Positions 25,734-33,881 of a stretch of 64,000 nt of DNA are shown piece after piece. Below the pieces are notes generated by a model. That model ran no database searches, was not told the origin of the DNA, and saw only the letters and a list, made by a program, of their open reading frames with translations. Source of the DNA: Thalassorhabdus alkalitolerans (lineage in GTDB: Bacteria > Bacillota > Bacilli > Bacillales > Marinococcaceae); assembly GCF_042656585.1 (NCBI RefSeq), contig NZ_JBHSPG010000023.1; one strand, written 5' to 3'. Each line of letters begins with the position of its first letter. Within the stretch, counting starts at the first letter, position 1. A program made the translations under genes and the position numbers.

Positions 25734-25787
25734 TCTCATGGGAGCTGGGATGAAGAGGCGTCCTCGATAAGAAAGGTGAGAAATAAT

Positions 25788-27209
25788 ATGAAAGAAGCTG
25801 TAAGAATGCTCCCCCCAATTCATGAGCTTCAGGTTGAGCCTGAATATACAGCTCTGGCCTTTCAGGAGAATGGAGTATCTTCTGAGAAGTTGACAGAGTG
25901 GCTCCGTGAGGAAGTAATGAAGCTGCGAGCTGACCTTCTCCAAGGTCAGGCACCGGTTCCCGTGTCTGCTGCTTCCTTTAAGAACCATGTATTGAATGCA
26001 TTAAAAAAGAGAGTACAAGCCTTTGAATCCTACACACTTACACGTGTTATTAATGCCACCGGGACGATTCTGCACACCAATCTAGGGCGGGCGCGCTTGA
26101 GTGACGAAGCGATTAAACAGGTGATTATGACCTCCTCAAATTATTCCAACCTCGAATATAACATTGGGGAGGGCAAACGGGGATCCCGACATGATTTGAT
26201 CGAAGATTTACTTACCGAGGTAACCGGGGCAGAAGCTGCTATGGTTGTTAATAATAATGCTGCGGCTGTTTTTTTCGTGCTTCATGCTCTTGCAAAAAAT
26301 AAGGAAGTGATAGTTTCCAGGGGCCAGCTCGTGGAAATCGGCGGATCCTTCCGTGTTTCATCAATAATGGAGGAAAGTGGTGCACACTTAGTCGAGGTAG
26401 GCACAACGAACAAGACCCATTTATATGATTATGAAAATGCGCTTAATAATGATACGGGCATGATAATGAAGGTGCACACGAGTAATTTTAAAACGATTGG
26501 TTTTACGGCAGAAGTGGGTCTTGAAGAGCTTATTCCATTAAAAGAAAAAAAACAAGACAGTCAGGTTATTATATATGAAGACCTGGGAAGCGGAGCGTTG
26601 TATGATTTTTCTTCTCATGGAATTGGTGACGAGCCTACTGTAAGAGAGGTTATTGAAAAAGGAGCCGATCTAGTTACATTTTCAGGAGATAAGCTGCTTG
26701 GGGGTCCTCAAGCCGGAATTATAGCCGGTAAGAAGGAAATCATTCAAAAGCTCAAGAAAAATCAACTGGCCCGAGTACTTAGGGTTGATAAAATGACCCT
26801 GGCCGCCCTGGAAGCCACGTTGAAAGCATACGCAAAAGGAATTGAGGGGGTCCATACTCTTCCTGTAGGTAAAATGGTCCTTGAGAGCAAGGAGGAAGTA
26901 AAGAACCGGGCGGAGGTCTTTTTAAAGGGCTTGGACGCTACTTCCTGGAAGGCATCACTTATTGAAGAAACCTCACAAATAGGCGGAGGAACGATGCCGG
27001 ATGTTTCATTGCCGACTTTTGCAGTAAAAGTGGAGCTTGAGGGTGAAATAGTTGAAAAAGTAATAAAGTTATTGAGAAACGGTGATGACCCTCCAGTTGT
27101 GGCCCGTGCGAAAGGAAACAGTGTTATTTTGGACTTTCGGACTGTTACCTGGGAAGAAACTGAGGTGCTCGTTCATCGTTTTGTCGCCCTTGATCAACAT
27201 TTTCATTAA
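25788..27209 (+). CDS. selA: L-seryl-tRNA(Sec) selenium transferase SelA
   Basis: SelA is a PLP enzyme that converts Ser-tRNA-Sec to Sec-tRNA-Sec with selenophosphate. The 473-residue length fits bacterial SelA. MLPPIHELQVEPEYTAL is the usual opening, and RVINATGTILHTNLGRARLS, EYNIGEGKRGSRHD and TGAEAAMVVNNNAAAVFF follow. The PLP Lys lies in LVTFSGDKLLGGPQAGII. ATG 25788 follows AAGGTGAG; an earlier in-frame start at 25725 would sit in the terminator. It completes the Sec pathway with selC, selB and selD in the same locus. Confidence 0.96.
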   Translation: MKEAVRMLPPIHELQVEPEYTALAFQENGVSSEKLTEWLREEVMKLRADLLQGQAPVPVSAASFKNHVLNALKKRVQAFESYTLTRVINATGTILHTNLGRARLSDEAIKQVIMTSSNYSNLEYNIGEGKRGSRHDLIEDLLTEVTGAEAAMVVNNNAAAVFFVLHALAKNKEVIVSRGQLVEIGGSFRVSSIMEESGAHLVEVGTTNKTHLYDYENALNNDTGMIMKVHTSNFKTIGFTAEVGLEELIPLKEKKQDSQVIIYEDLGSGALYDFSSHGIGDEPTVREVIEKGADLVTFSGDKLLGGPQAGIIAGKKEIIQKLKKNQLARVLRVDKMTLAALEATLKAYAKGIEGVHTLPVGKMVLESKEEVKNRAEVFLKGLDATSWKASLIEETSQIGGGTMPDVSLPTFAVKVELEGEIVEKVIKLLRNGDDPPVVARAKGNSVILDFRTVTWEETEVLVHRFVALDQHFH

Positions 27210-27245
27210 TCATAGCGGTTGTCGTCAAAGGCTTTTTATAGAAGA

Positions 27246-27285
27246 AAAACGAGCTGGCATTGAACGCTTTCAGCTCGTTTTTTCT
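27246..27285. terminator. Terminator between selA and sspP
   Basis: AAACGAGCTG and CAGCTCGTTT around a 14-base loop with A and T tracts, placed between convergent genes. Confidence 0.8.
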
Positions 27286-27312
27286 TTTTCTTTTATGAAG
27301 AAGTGGACTTAT

Positions 27313-27456
27313 TTATCCTCTGCCTCCATGTGCCTGATTGACGTGATTGCGCTGCTTTACTTTTTTTGAACCTGGCATAGGTTCTTGCATTCCTTCTGAG
27401 TCTGTATCTTTAGGTGAATTTCTTCTCTGGTCTTTATACGTGTTTTTTTCTGTCAT
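27313..27456 (-). CDS. sspP: Small acid-soluble spore protein P
   Basis: A 47-residue protein expressed in the forespore in B. subtilis. The sequence (KDQRRNSPKDTDSEGMQEPMPGSKKVKQRNHVNQAHG) matches SspP closely, especially the EP-GSKKVK-RNH core. GGAGGG precedes ATG 27456; the frame extends upstream without a start signal. As in B. subtilis it lies next to the aconitase gene, but here no sspO lies between them. It marks the organism as an endospore former. Confidence 0.9.
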   Translation of the reverse strand: MTEKNTYKDQRRNSPKDTDSEGMQEPMPGSKKVKQRNHVNQAHGGRG

Positions 27457-27784
27457 CCTGCACCCTCCTTTCGTACGTAGGATAAACAGAGGTGAGAAAA
27501 ACATACAGAAAAAAGAAATCCTACAAAAGGACATATCACAAGAGCCTGAAATAAAAGAACTAGCACGGCTGCTTGTTGCAGTCAACAACCTTTTTCCTCG
27601 TACATATTACAGAAAGATGAAAATATTTTCACTAAGCCATTTATATTTTTACAAAGTTTTGCTATTCTTGAATAGGGAAGATTTGCGACTACTAGTATCA
27701 AAGCGTTTTCAATAGTTTTGAGCAATATCTTCGACATTTTCCCAAATGTGTTATATGATAGTTTTAAAAAGGAGGGAATACATA

Positions 27785-30514
27785 ATGAGTAAAAACAATG
27801 ATGTTTTTAACTCCCGCAAGTCCTTTTCTGTCAATGGAAAGACTTACAACTATTATGACATTAAAGCGCTTGAGGAAGCAGGAGTAGGTAAAGTATCGAA
27901 TCTTCCATACTCCGTGAAAGTATTACTGGAATCTGTACTAAGACAGTACGATGATAAAGTAATCAAGAAAGAGCATATTGAAAGTCTGGCAAAATGGAGC
28001 GACAACAATAGTGGTGCCGAGGATGTACCTTTTAAGCCCTCACGTGTTATCTTGCAGGACTTCACAGGGGTGCCAGCGGTTGTAGACTTAGCTTCTCTTC
28101 GTAAGGCAATGGCTGACATTGGCGGCGATCCTCAGTCTATTAATCCTGCTATTCCGGTAGATTTAGTCGTAGACCATTCTGTTCAAGTGGATAAGTTTGG
28201 ACAAAGCGACTCTTTAGAGCAAAATATGAACCTTGAATTTGAAAGAAATGAGGAGCGTTACAAGCTTCTAAGCTGGGCAACAAAAGCATATGATAACTAT
28301 AGTGCAGTGCCGCCGGCGACTGGTATTGTCCATCAGGTGAACCTTGAGTATCTTGCTTCCGTAGTACATGCTGTAGAAGGTGAAGACGGAAGCTATGAAG
28401 CATACCCGGATACACTGGTAGGAACAGATTCCCATACAACAATGATAAACGGTCTTGGTGTTTTAGGCTGGGGTGTGGGCGGAATTGAGGCAGAAGCTGG
28501 AATGCTTCAGCAGCCTTCTTATTTCCCGGCTCCGGAAGTTATTGGTGTGCGCTTAAGCGGCTCCATTCCTGAGGGAGCAACAGCTACTGATGTCGCCCTT
28601 AAGGTGACACAAGTACTTCGTGAGCAAAACGTTGTTGGTAAATTTGTTGAATTCTTCGGTGAAGGACTAGCAGATCTTCCTCTCGCTGACCGAGCTACAA
28701 TTTCCAACATGGCTCCTGAATATGGAGCAACTTGCGGGTTTTTCCCAGTAGACCAAGAAGCTTTGAATTACCTTCGCCTTACTGGCCGCAGTGAAGAGCA
28801 TATTGAAGTGGTTTCTACTTATTGTAAGGAAAACGGCCTTTTCTATACTCCAGGTACAGATGAGCCGACATTTACTAAAGTAGTAGAAATTCCATTAAAT
28901 GAAATTGAACCAAGTCTTTCCGGACCAAAGCGTCCTCAGGACCTTATCACTCTTAAAGATATGCGTGAGCAGTTTGTGAAAGCATTGTCTGCTCCAGCAG
29001 GAAACCAAGGGTTTGGACTTGCTCCGGAGGATATTGATAAGGAAGTAGAAATCAATCATCCAAGTGGAAAGAAATCCACGATGAAAACAGGTGCGGTTAC
29101 AATCGCAGCGATTACGAGCTGTACAAACACCTCTAACCCTTCTGTTATGCTTGGAGCCGGACTCCTTGCTAAAAAAGCTGTGGAGAAAGGTCTTGAGGTG
29201 CCAGGCTATGTGAAGACCTCTCTTGCACCAGGTTCCAAAGTAGTTACAAGATATTTGGAAGATTCAGGTCTGCTTCCATACTTGGACAAGCTTGGATTCA
29301 ACCTTGTGGGCTACGGCTGTACAACTTGTATCGGAAACAGCGGACCGCTTCCAGTGGAAGTGGAGGAAGCAATTGCTGAGAATGATATGCTTGTAAGCTC
29401 TGTGCTTAGCGGAAACAGAAACTTTGAAGGACGCATTCACCCGCTTGTAAAAGCCAACTACCTGGCTTCACCGCCGCTTGTAGTAGCTTACGCTCTTGCT
29501 GGTAATGTTAACTTTGATATCCAAAAAGACTCTTTTGGAAAAGACAAAGATGGCAACGATGTATATTTTAAAGATTTATGGCCGTCTGCCGGGGAAGTCA
29601 AAGAATTTATCGCTCAAAGTGTTTCCCCTGAAATCTTTAAGTCAGAATATGAGTCTGTATTTGATAACAATGAACGTTGGAACGAGCTTCAATCCGATGA
29701 AAATGACGCGTTATATGATTGGGATGAAGAGTCCACGTACATTCAAAACCCGCCGTTCTTTGAAGATCTTTCTGAGAACCCAGAGGATATCAAAGAGCTT
29801 AATGAACTGCGCGCGATCGGTAAGTTTGGTGACTCCGTTACCACGGATCACATTTCTCCTGCCGGTTCAATTGCAAAGGACAGCCCAGCAGGTAAATACT
29901 TGATGAGCAAAGGCTTAAAGCCTGCGCAGTTTAACTCCTATGGTTCCCGACGTGGTAACCATGAAGTTATGATGCGTGGTACGTTTGCAAATATCCGCAT
30001 TAAGAACCAGCTGGCACCTGGCACAGAGGGCGGTTACACTACGTACTGGCCAACTGGTGATGTAATGGCTATTTATGATGCAGCCATGAAGTACAAAGAG
30101 GATGAGACTGGCCTCTTAGTAATGGCTGGAAAAGACTACGGTATGGGAAGCTCTCGTGACTGGGCAGCTAAAGGTACAAACCTTCTAGGCATTAAGACAG
30201 TTATCGCAGAAAGCTTTGAGCGTATCCACCGCAGTAATCTTGTTCTTATGGGTGTGCTTCCTCTTCAATTTAAAGAAGGCGAGAGTGCTGAGAAGTTAGG
30301 ACTGACTGGTAAGGAAACCTTTGATGTGAAGGTGGATAACACCGTTCAGCCTCGTGATCATGTAACGGTGGTTGCAACAGATGAAGATGGCAAGACTACT
30401 GAGTTTGAAGTACTTGTTCGTTTTGATAGTGACATTGAAATCGACTACTATCGTCATGGCGGTATTCTTCAAATGGTTCTTCGCAGCAGATTGGCTGCCG
30501 CAAAGAGCAGCTAA
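27785..30514 (+). CDS. acnA: Aconitate hydratase
   Basis: Aconitase (citB in B. subtilis), 909 residues, isomerises citrate to isocitrate in the TCA cycle and is an iron-responsive RNA-binding protein in B. subtilis. The [4Fe-4S] cysteines are visible in AAITSCTNTSNPSVML and in YGCTTCIGNSGPL. The swivel domain has GKFGDSVTTDHISPAGSI and YGMGSSRDWAAKG. ATG 27785 follows a strong AAGGAGGG; codons back to 27746 are leader. The 27457-27784 spacer holds its promoter, and nothing else was recognised there. Confidence 0.97.
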   Translation: MSKNNDVFNSRKSFSVNGKTYNYYDIKALEEAGVGKVSNLPYSVKVLLESVLRQYDDKVIKKEHIESLAKWSDNNSGAEDVPFKPSRVILQDFTGVPAVVDLASLRKAMADIGGDPQSINPAIPVDLVVDHSVQVDKFGQSDSLEQNMNLEFERNEERYKLLSWATKAYDNYSAVPPATGIVHQVNLEYLASVVHAVEGEDGSYEAYPDTLVGTDSHTTMINGLGVLGWGVGGIEAEAGMLQQPSYFPAPEVIGVRLSGSIPEGATATDVALKVTQVLREQNVVGKFVEFFGEGLADLPLADRATISNMAPEYGATCGFFPVDQEALNYLRLTGRSEEHIEVVSTYCKENGLFYTPGTDEPTFTKVVEIPLNEIEPSLSGPKRPQDLITLKDMREQFVKALSAPAGNQGFGLAPEDIDKEVEINHPSGKKSTMKTGAVTIAAITSCTNTSNPSVMLGAGLLAKKAVEKGLEVPGYVKTSLAPGSKVVTRYLEDSGLLPYLDKLGFNLVGYGCTTCIGNSGPLPVEVEEAIAENDMLVSSVLSGNRNFEGRIHPLVKANYLASPPLVVAYALAGNVNFDIQKDSFGKDKDGNDVYFKDLWPSAGEVKEFIAQSVSPEIFKSEYESVFDNNERWNELQSDENDALYDWDEESTYIQNPPFFEDLSENPEDIKELNELRAIGKFGDSVTTDHISPAGSIAKDSPAGKYLMSKGLKPAQFNSYGSRRGNHEVMMRGTFANIRIKNQLAPGTEGGYTTYWPTGDVMAIYDAAMKYKEDETGLLVMAGKDYGMGSSRDWAAKGTNLLGIKTVIAESFERIHRSNLVLMGVLPLQFKEGESAEKLGLTGKETFDVKVDNTVQPRDHVTVVATDEDGKTTEFEVLVRFDSDIEIDYYRHGGILQMVLRSRLAAAKSS

Positions 30515-30531
30515 TAAGGTTAAAAGGCTGA

Positions 30532-30553
30532 CCTGCCGGGTCAGCCTTTTTTA
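30532..30553 (+). terminator. Rho-independent terminator
   Basis: AAAAGGCTGACC-TGCC-GGGTCAGCCTTTTTT-type hairpin 17 bases after the aconitase stop. Confidence 0.9.
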
Positions 30554-30866
30554 TGATCATTAATGACAATTAGTGGCGCTTTTTCAGCAAATCACGGTTA
30601 TATAGAGAGCAACGCAGGCATAGGTACAAGACGAAGACAATAAAAGGGCGTTTCCCAAAAGAAACAAATAGTCATCGTCCCCTTAAAAATTTCCCAGTAG
30701 TTGTCCGAAATATACCGATTATTTGTTCTATAGTCTAAAAGGTATGATCCATACATATAGAGCCACTTATACCTCCTGTATAACGGATGCGTATTAGTGG
30801 CTATTAAGCAGCGAACTAAATCTCTATTTTATTGTTTTTATGGATATTTTCCGTTCCTGCGTTCAC

Positions 30867-31151
30867 AGCAGTCTTACTATCCTCTTGTACCAGGGCATGA
30901 AATTGCAGGCATTGTGACGGATGTAGGAGACGAAGTGACGAAGTACAAGGTTGGTGACCGGGTAGGGGTCGGGTGTATGGTCGACTCTTGTGGAGAATGT
31001 GAGAACTGCCAGAAAGGAGAAGGCAATATTGTCTCAAAGGAAATGTACCTACCTATGCTGGTGTGGACAAATACGGGGAGTCAACTCAAGGTGGCTATTC
31101 CACCCACATTGTTGTAACTGAGGATTTTGTACTTCGTATCAGATTCCCACA
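30867..31151 (+). pseudogene. Zn-dependent alcohol dehydrogenase remnant
   Basis: Part of the catalytic domain of an MDR alcohol dehydrogenase (AdhA/YogA-like cinnamyl-alcohol type). YYPLVPGHEIAGIVTDVGDEVTKYKVGDRVGVGCMVDSCGECENCQKGE carries the Zn-binding GHE and structural-Zn cysteines. The frame then shifts, and the next segment (TYAGVDKYGESTQGGYSTHIVVTEDFVLRI) continues in another frame. The N-terminal catalytic Cys region and the whole Rossmann domain are missing. It lies at the left edge of the copper island, consistent with damage at an insertion boundary. The flanking bases 30554-30866 hold nothing else recognisable. Confidence 0.8.
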
Positions 31152-31200
31152 AGGTAAGCCGTTCCTGGTTATAAATTAATTTACTTGAATAATTCCATTT

Positions 31201-31233
31201 TAACGGCAGGATAGCAAATCCTGTCGTTTTTTA
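31201..31233 (+). terminator. Orphan terminator after the dehydrogenase remnant
   Basis: AACGGCAGGAT-AGCAA-ATCCTGTCGTT with T6, probably the original terminator of the decayed dehydrogenase gene. Confidence 0.75.
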
Positions 31234-31405
31234 TAGCTTAAGTAAGTTTTGCTTTAGGTGTACATCTGAACGTACGTTATCGTAAAGAACCTGGTAAGAT
31301 TTATAAGTTTATAAATATTTAAATAAGAACCTCTTTTTGGTGTAATCTACTAGAATAAGCAATAGGAAGGAGGCATTTAGGTGCGTTTTTTTTTTAACAT
31401 TGACA

Positions 31406-32251
31406 TCACTCAGTACTAACCACTGAAATGGTTGTTACCATACCAGCTTCTTTATGACCAGGAAGCGAACATATAGCTTGATAATTTCCAGGCTCCGTAA
31501 AAATAACGGACTGGCTATTAGTGGTCCCGGGAGATGTATGAATATGAGCCCCTGCCTCTTTAATTACAAAGTCATGCTCCTGAGAACCCGAGTTCGTTGA
31601 CGTAAAAGTAATCTCTTCATTTGATGGTACACGAATATCCTTTGGATGAAAATTATATTCCGTGGCATGAAGCATAATATTGTTGTGTGAAGCATGACCG
31701 TGGGTAGAATCATCTATTATGCTGATGTTAGCCGGAAAGGAATAAGTATGAAAACTGATAATGAAAAGGAAAACAACAAAAAAATAAGCCAGTGGTTGAA
31801 ACAAAACATTTTTTTTCATTTTTACTTTATTTATCTCATGAATTTGCAACAGGTACACAAGAAAGAAAATAGCTACAGTTAAAAGACTCATGACCCGTAG
31901 CAACTGAATAAATGTTTCAGGAGCACTCATAACACCGAGCATCGTACCCATCATTCCACCCATTATTCCAGCCATAAGCCCTTCTAAAGAGGCTGCCAGA
32001 GAGAAGGGGTAGCCTGATATAACTCCAATGACTAATCCTATAAGCATACTGATAACCGTCATTTCAAAAAAGGCAGTGGGATATAAGATAGATGTTATTG
32101 TCCCTGTACTTAAACCAACAATCATTCCTAATGTCATGGCAATTACCATGCCTGCCATATTGCTTATTACGCTTTTAAATAAATAGGAAAAGATTAATAA
32201 CCAACTTAACAACAAGGTGATAATAATTACAAGGGCGATAAGATGCAGCAC
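31406..32251 (-). CDS. Membrane protein with C-terminal cupredoxin domain
   Basis: A 281-residue protein with two parts. The N-terminal 170 residues hold about five or six helices with a Met/Gly-rich pair (GLMAGIMGGMMGTMLGVMSAP) that could handle copper in the membrane. After a further helix (residues about 150-168), the exterior domain is a type I copper cupredoxin: EYNFHPKDIRVPSNEEITFTSTNSGSQEHDFVIKEAG and YQAICSLPGHKEAGM, with the ligands His, Cys, His and Met. GTG 32251 follows GGAGA. It starts the copper island and is probably an outward-facing copper or electron carrier, perhaps for the multicopper oxidase or an oxidase. The specific role is unknown. Confidence 0.85.
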   Translation of the reverse strand: MLHLIALVIIITLLLSWLLIFSYLFKSVISNMAGMVIAMTLGMIVGLSTGTITSILYPTAFFEMTVISMLIGLVIGVISGYPFSLAASLEGLMAGIMGGMMGTMLGVMSAPETFIQLLRVMSLLTVAIFFLVYLLQIHEINKVKMKKNVLFQPLAYFFVVFLFIISFHTYSFPANISIIDDSTHGHASHNNIMLHATEYNFHPKDIRVPSNEEITFTSTNSGSQEHDFVIKEAGAHIHTSPGTTNSQSVIFTEPGNYQAICSLPGHKEAGMVTTISVVSTE

Positions 32252-32828
32252 ATTATTTTCTCCTCTCCATGATTAACTCATTTTCATTTTATTAAGAGAG
32301 AAAGATTAATATGTACAAGTATTTCCTTTGGCCTTTAAGAATAGGAGGATTTGTTCTTTAGATGGTAGAGTGTATAGACAGTATGTTGTTTAAGGGGTGA
32401 ACTTACATACTCCCTCTATGTTTTCTATTCTATGTATTTTCACCAAGCAATGTTAAATAATTATTACCAACAAGAGTATTACGATCAAGGAAAGGACTGA
32501 AACTTTTACCCACCGTAGTGTGCTTAGTGGACGCGGTTGTTTATTAGAATTATTGTTTGACTATGGAGCGGCGTGCATGATAACCCAATTTAGCAAAGTC
32601 AGACAACAGGTATGCCTAGCTTCCTGGCTTTTATAAATCAAGATCGCAGAGGATTCTATCAAAGAGAACGATCCTTTTGTATTTTAGATACAGTACTGTG
32701 TATCGACCCTTAGAATATTATGTTCGGCCATATTGTAAAACACAATGGCATCTATTATTGTGGTTAAAGGATAAAAAGGTATTGAAAATAGAAGGTTATC
32801 AGTGAAACATTATAAAAGGAGGTTTCAT
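32252..32828. other. Spacer without an intact gene
   Basis: No ORF with a ribosome binding site or family match was seen. Short degenerate stretches near 32560-32640 (GGAGCGGCGTGCATGATAAC) are more GC-rich than their surroundings and may come from a lost gene or mobile element end, but no IS end was recognised. Confidence 0.35.
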
Positions 32829-32972
32829 ATGATTAAAAAATGGTGGTTTTGGTTGTTAGTTGTTTTGTTTATTGTGATTAATATATCCATCACTAACATG
32901 TCTAACGACAGTGATGCTAAATATCAAAATGATCGTCCTCACCCTTTATATAGCGACATACCAACTCATTAA
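32829..32972 (+). CDS. Small membrane protein (47 aa)
   Basis: A short gene with a strong AAAGGAGG 7 bases ahead of ATG 32829. It encodes IKKWWFWLLVVLFIVINISI as a single membrane helix followed by a polar tail ending in DRPHPLYSDIPTH. A perfect terminator follows immediately. There is no family match. Ribosome binding site, terminator and the transmembrane composition together support a real expressed peptide. Confidence 0.65.
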   Translation: MIKKWWFWLLVVLFIVINISITNMSNDSDAKYQNDRPHPLYSDIPTH

Positions 32973-32984
32973 TATAATAAGTCT

Positions 32985-33044
32985 AAAATGAGCATTAAAA
33001 AACCCTATTGATAATCGTCGACAGGGTTTTTTAATGCTCATTTT
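32985..33044. terminator. Perfect 22-bp-arm terminator
   Basis: Arms 32985-33006 and 33023-33044 are exact complements (AAAATGAGCATTAAAAAACC... ) around a 16-base loop, with flanking T tracts. The following 33045-33339 spacer holds no recognised gene. Confidence 0.85.
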
Positions 33045-33339
33045 TATTTTAATCAAACTTTCATCACAATTAATGTTTATCCTTATATATGGCCAACCAA
33101 TGAAATGGAAATCTCAAAATTAAGTAGAGAAAAGATCAACTCTTTACAATGAAAATTTACTATTTGGAAGTGTACGGAATAAAAAGTGAATTGGCGGTAC
33201 CTGAGGGAGCCCTTAAATCATAAATATTTATTGGGAGAAGCGAACAGTGGGGGGATACAACACAATAACTCAAGAGGATAAGGTCACTATTTAACACTTA
33301 GTATTCATAAAGAAAGAACCTTAAAAAGAAGGAGGTTAA

Positions 33340-33864
33340 TTGTGTGAAGAAAAAGCGAAGACCAGGTCAACAGTCTTAGGGGTGATTGCCTTAGCTCTTG
33401 GTTATACATTTTATAGTAATTTTTTTAATGACCAAGAAACTCAAGTTCAAGTGGGAGATGAGGCTCCTAATTTTGTGTTGGAAGATTTAGAAGGAAAGAG
33501 AGTTGAATTAGAAGAGTATAAGGGACAAGGGGTGTTCTTAAATTTTTGGGGAACGTTTTGTCCACCTTGTGAGAGAGAGATGCCATATATGGAGAATCAA
33601 TATCAAATTTATCAGGAGCAGGATGTTGAGATCTTAGCCGTCAACGTTGGGGAAACAGACCTTGCTGTGTCCAGATTTGTGGATCGCCATGAATTGACCT
33701 TTCCTATTCCAATGGATAAAGGATCGGATGTAGTGGATCGATATGGGGTCCGACCACTGCCAACTACCTTTCTTATCGACTCAGAAGGCATAGTCACAAA
33801 AGTAATCACAGGGGGCATGACGGAAGAACATATCTCAGATTATATGGAAAGCATCACCCCTTAA
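33340..33864 (+). CDS. resA: ResA-like thiol-disulfide oxidoreductase
   Basis: A membrane-anchored thioredoxin-fold protein that reduces apocytochrome c haem-binding cysteines. The 174-residue protein has one N-terminal helix (VLGVIALALGYTFYSNFF), then GDEAPNFVLEDLEGKRVELEEYKGQGVFLNFWGTFCPPCEREMPYM with CPPC where B. subtilis ResA has CEPC. It also has the ResA Glu in VGETDLAVSRF and cis-Pro in PLPTTFLI. The start is unsettled. TTG 33340 is only 4 bases from AGGAGG, while GTG 33344 is well spaced and gives VKKKRR but runs into a stop. One extra A in the A5 run at 33347-33353 would give VKKKAKTRSTVLG, the expected N-terminus. Confidence 0.88.
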   Translation: MCEEKAKTRSTVLGVIALALGYTFYSNFFNDQETQVQVGDEAPNFVLEDLEGKRVELEEYKGQGVFLNFWGTFCPPCEREMPYMENQYQIYQEQDVEILAVNVGETDLAVSRFVDRHELTFPIPMDKGSDVVDRYGVRPLPTTFLIDSEGIVTKVITGGMTEEHISDYMESITP

Positions 33865-33881
33865 TAGAAAGGAGAAGAATA

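Noticed and set aside
32252..32828. Insertion sequence or integrase remnant
   Set aside because: No transposase or recombinase motif and no terminal inverted repeat could be found here or at the edges of the copper island.
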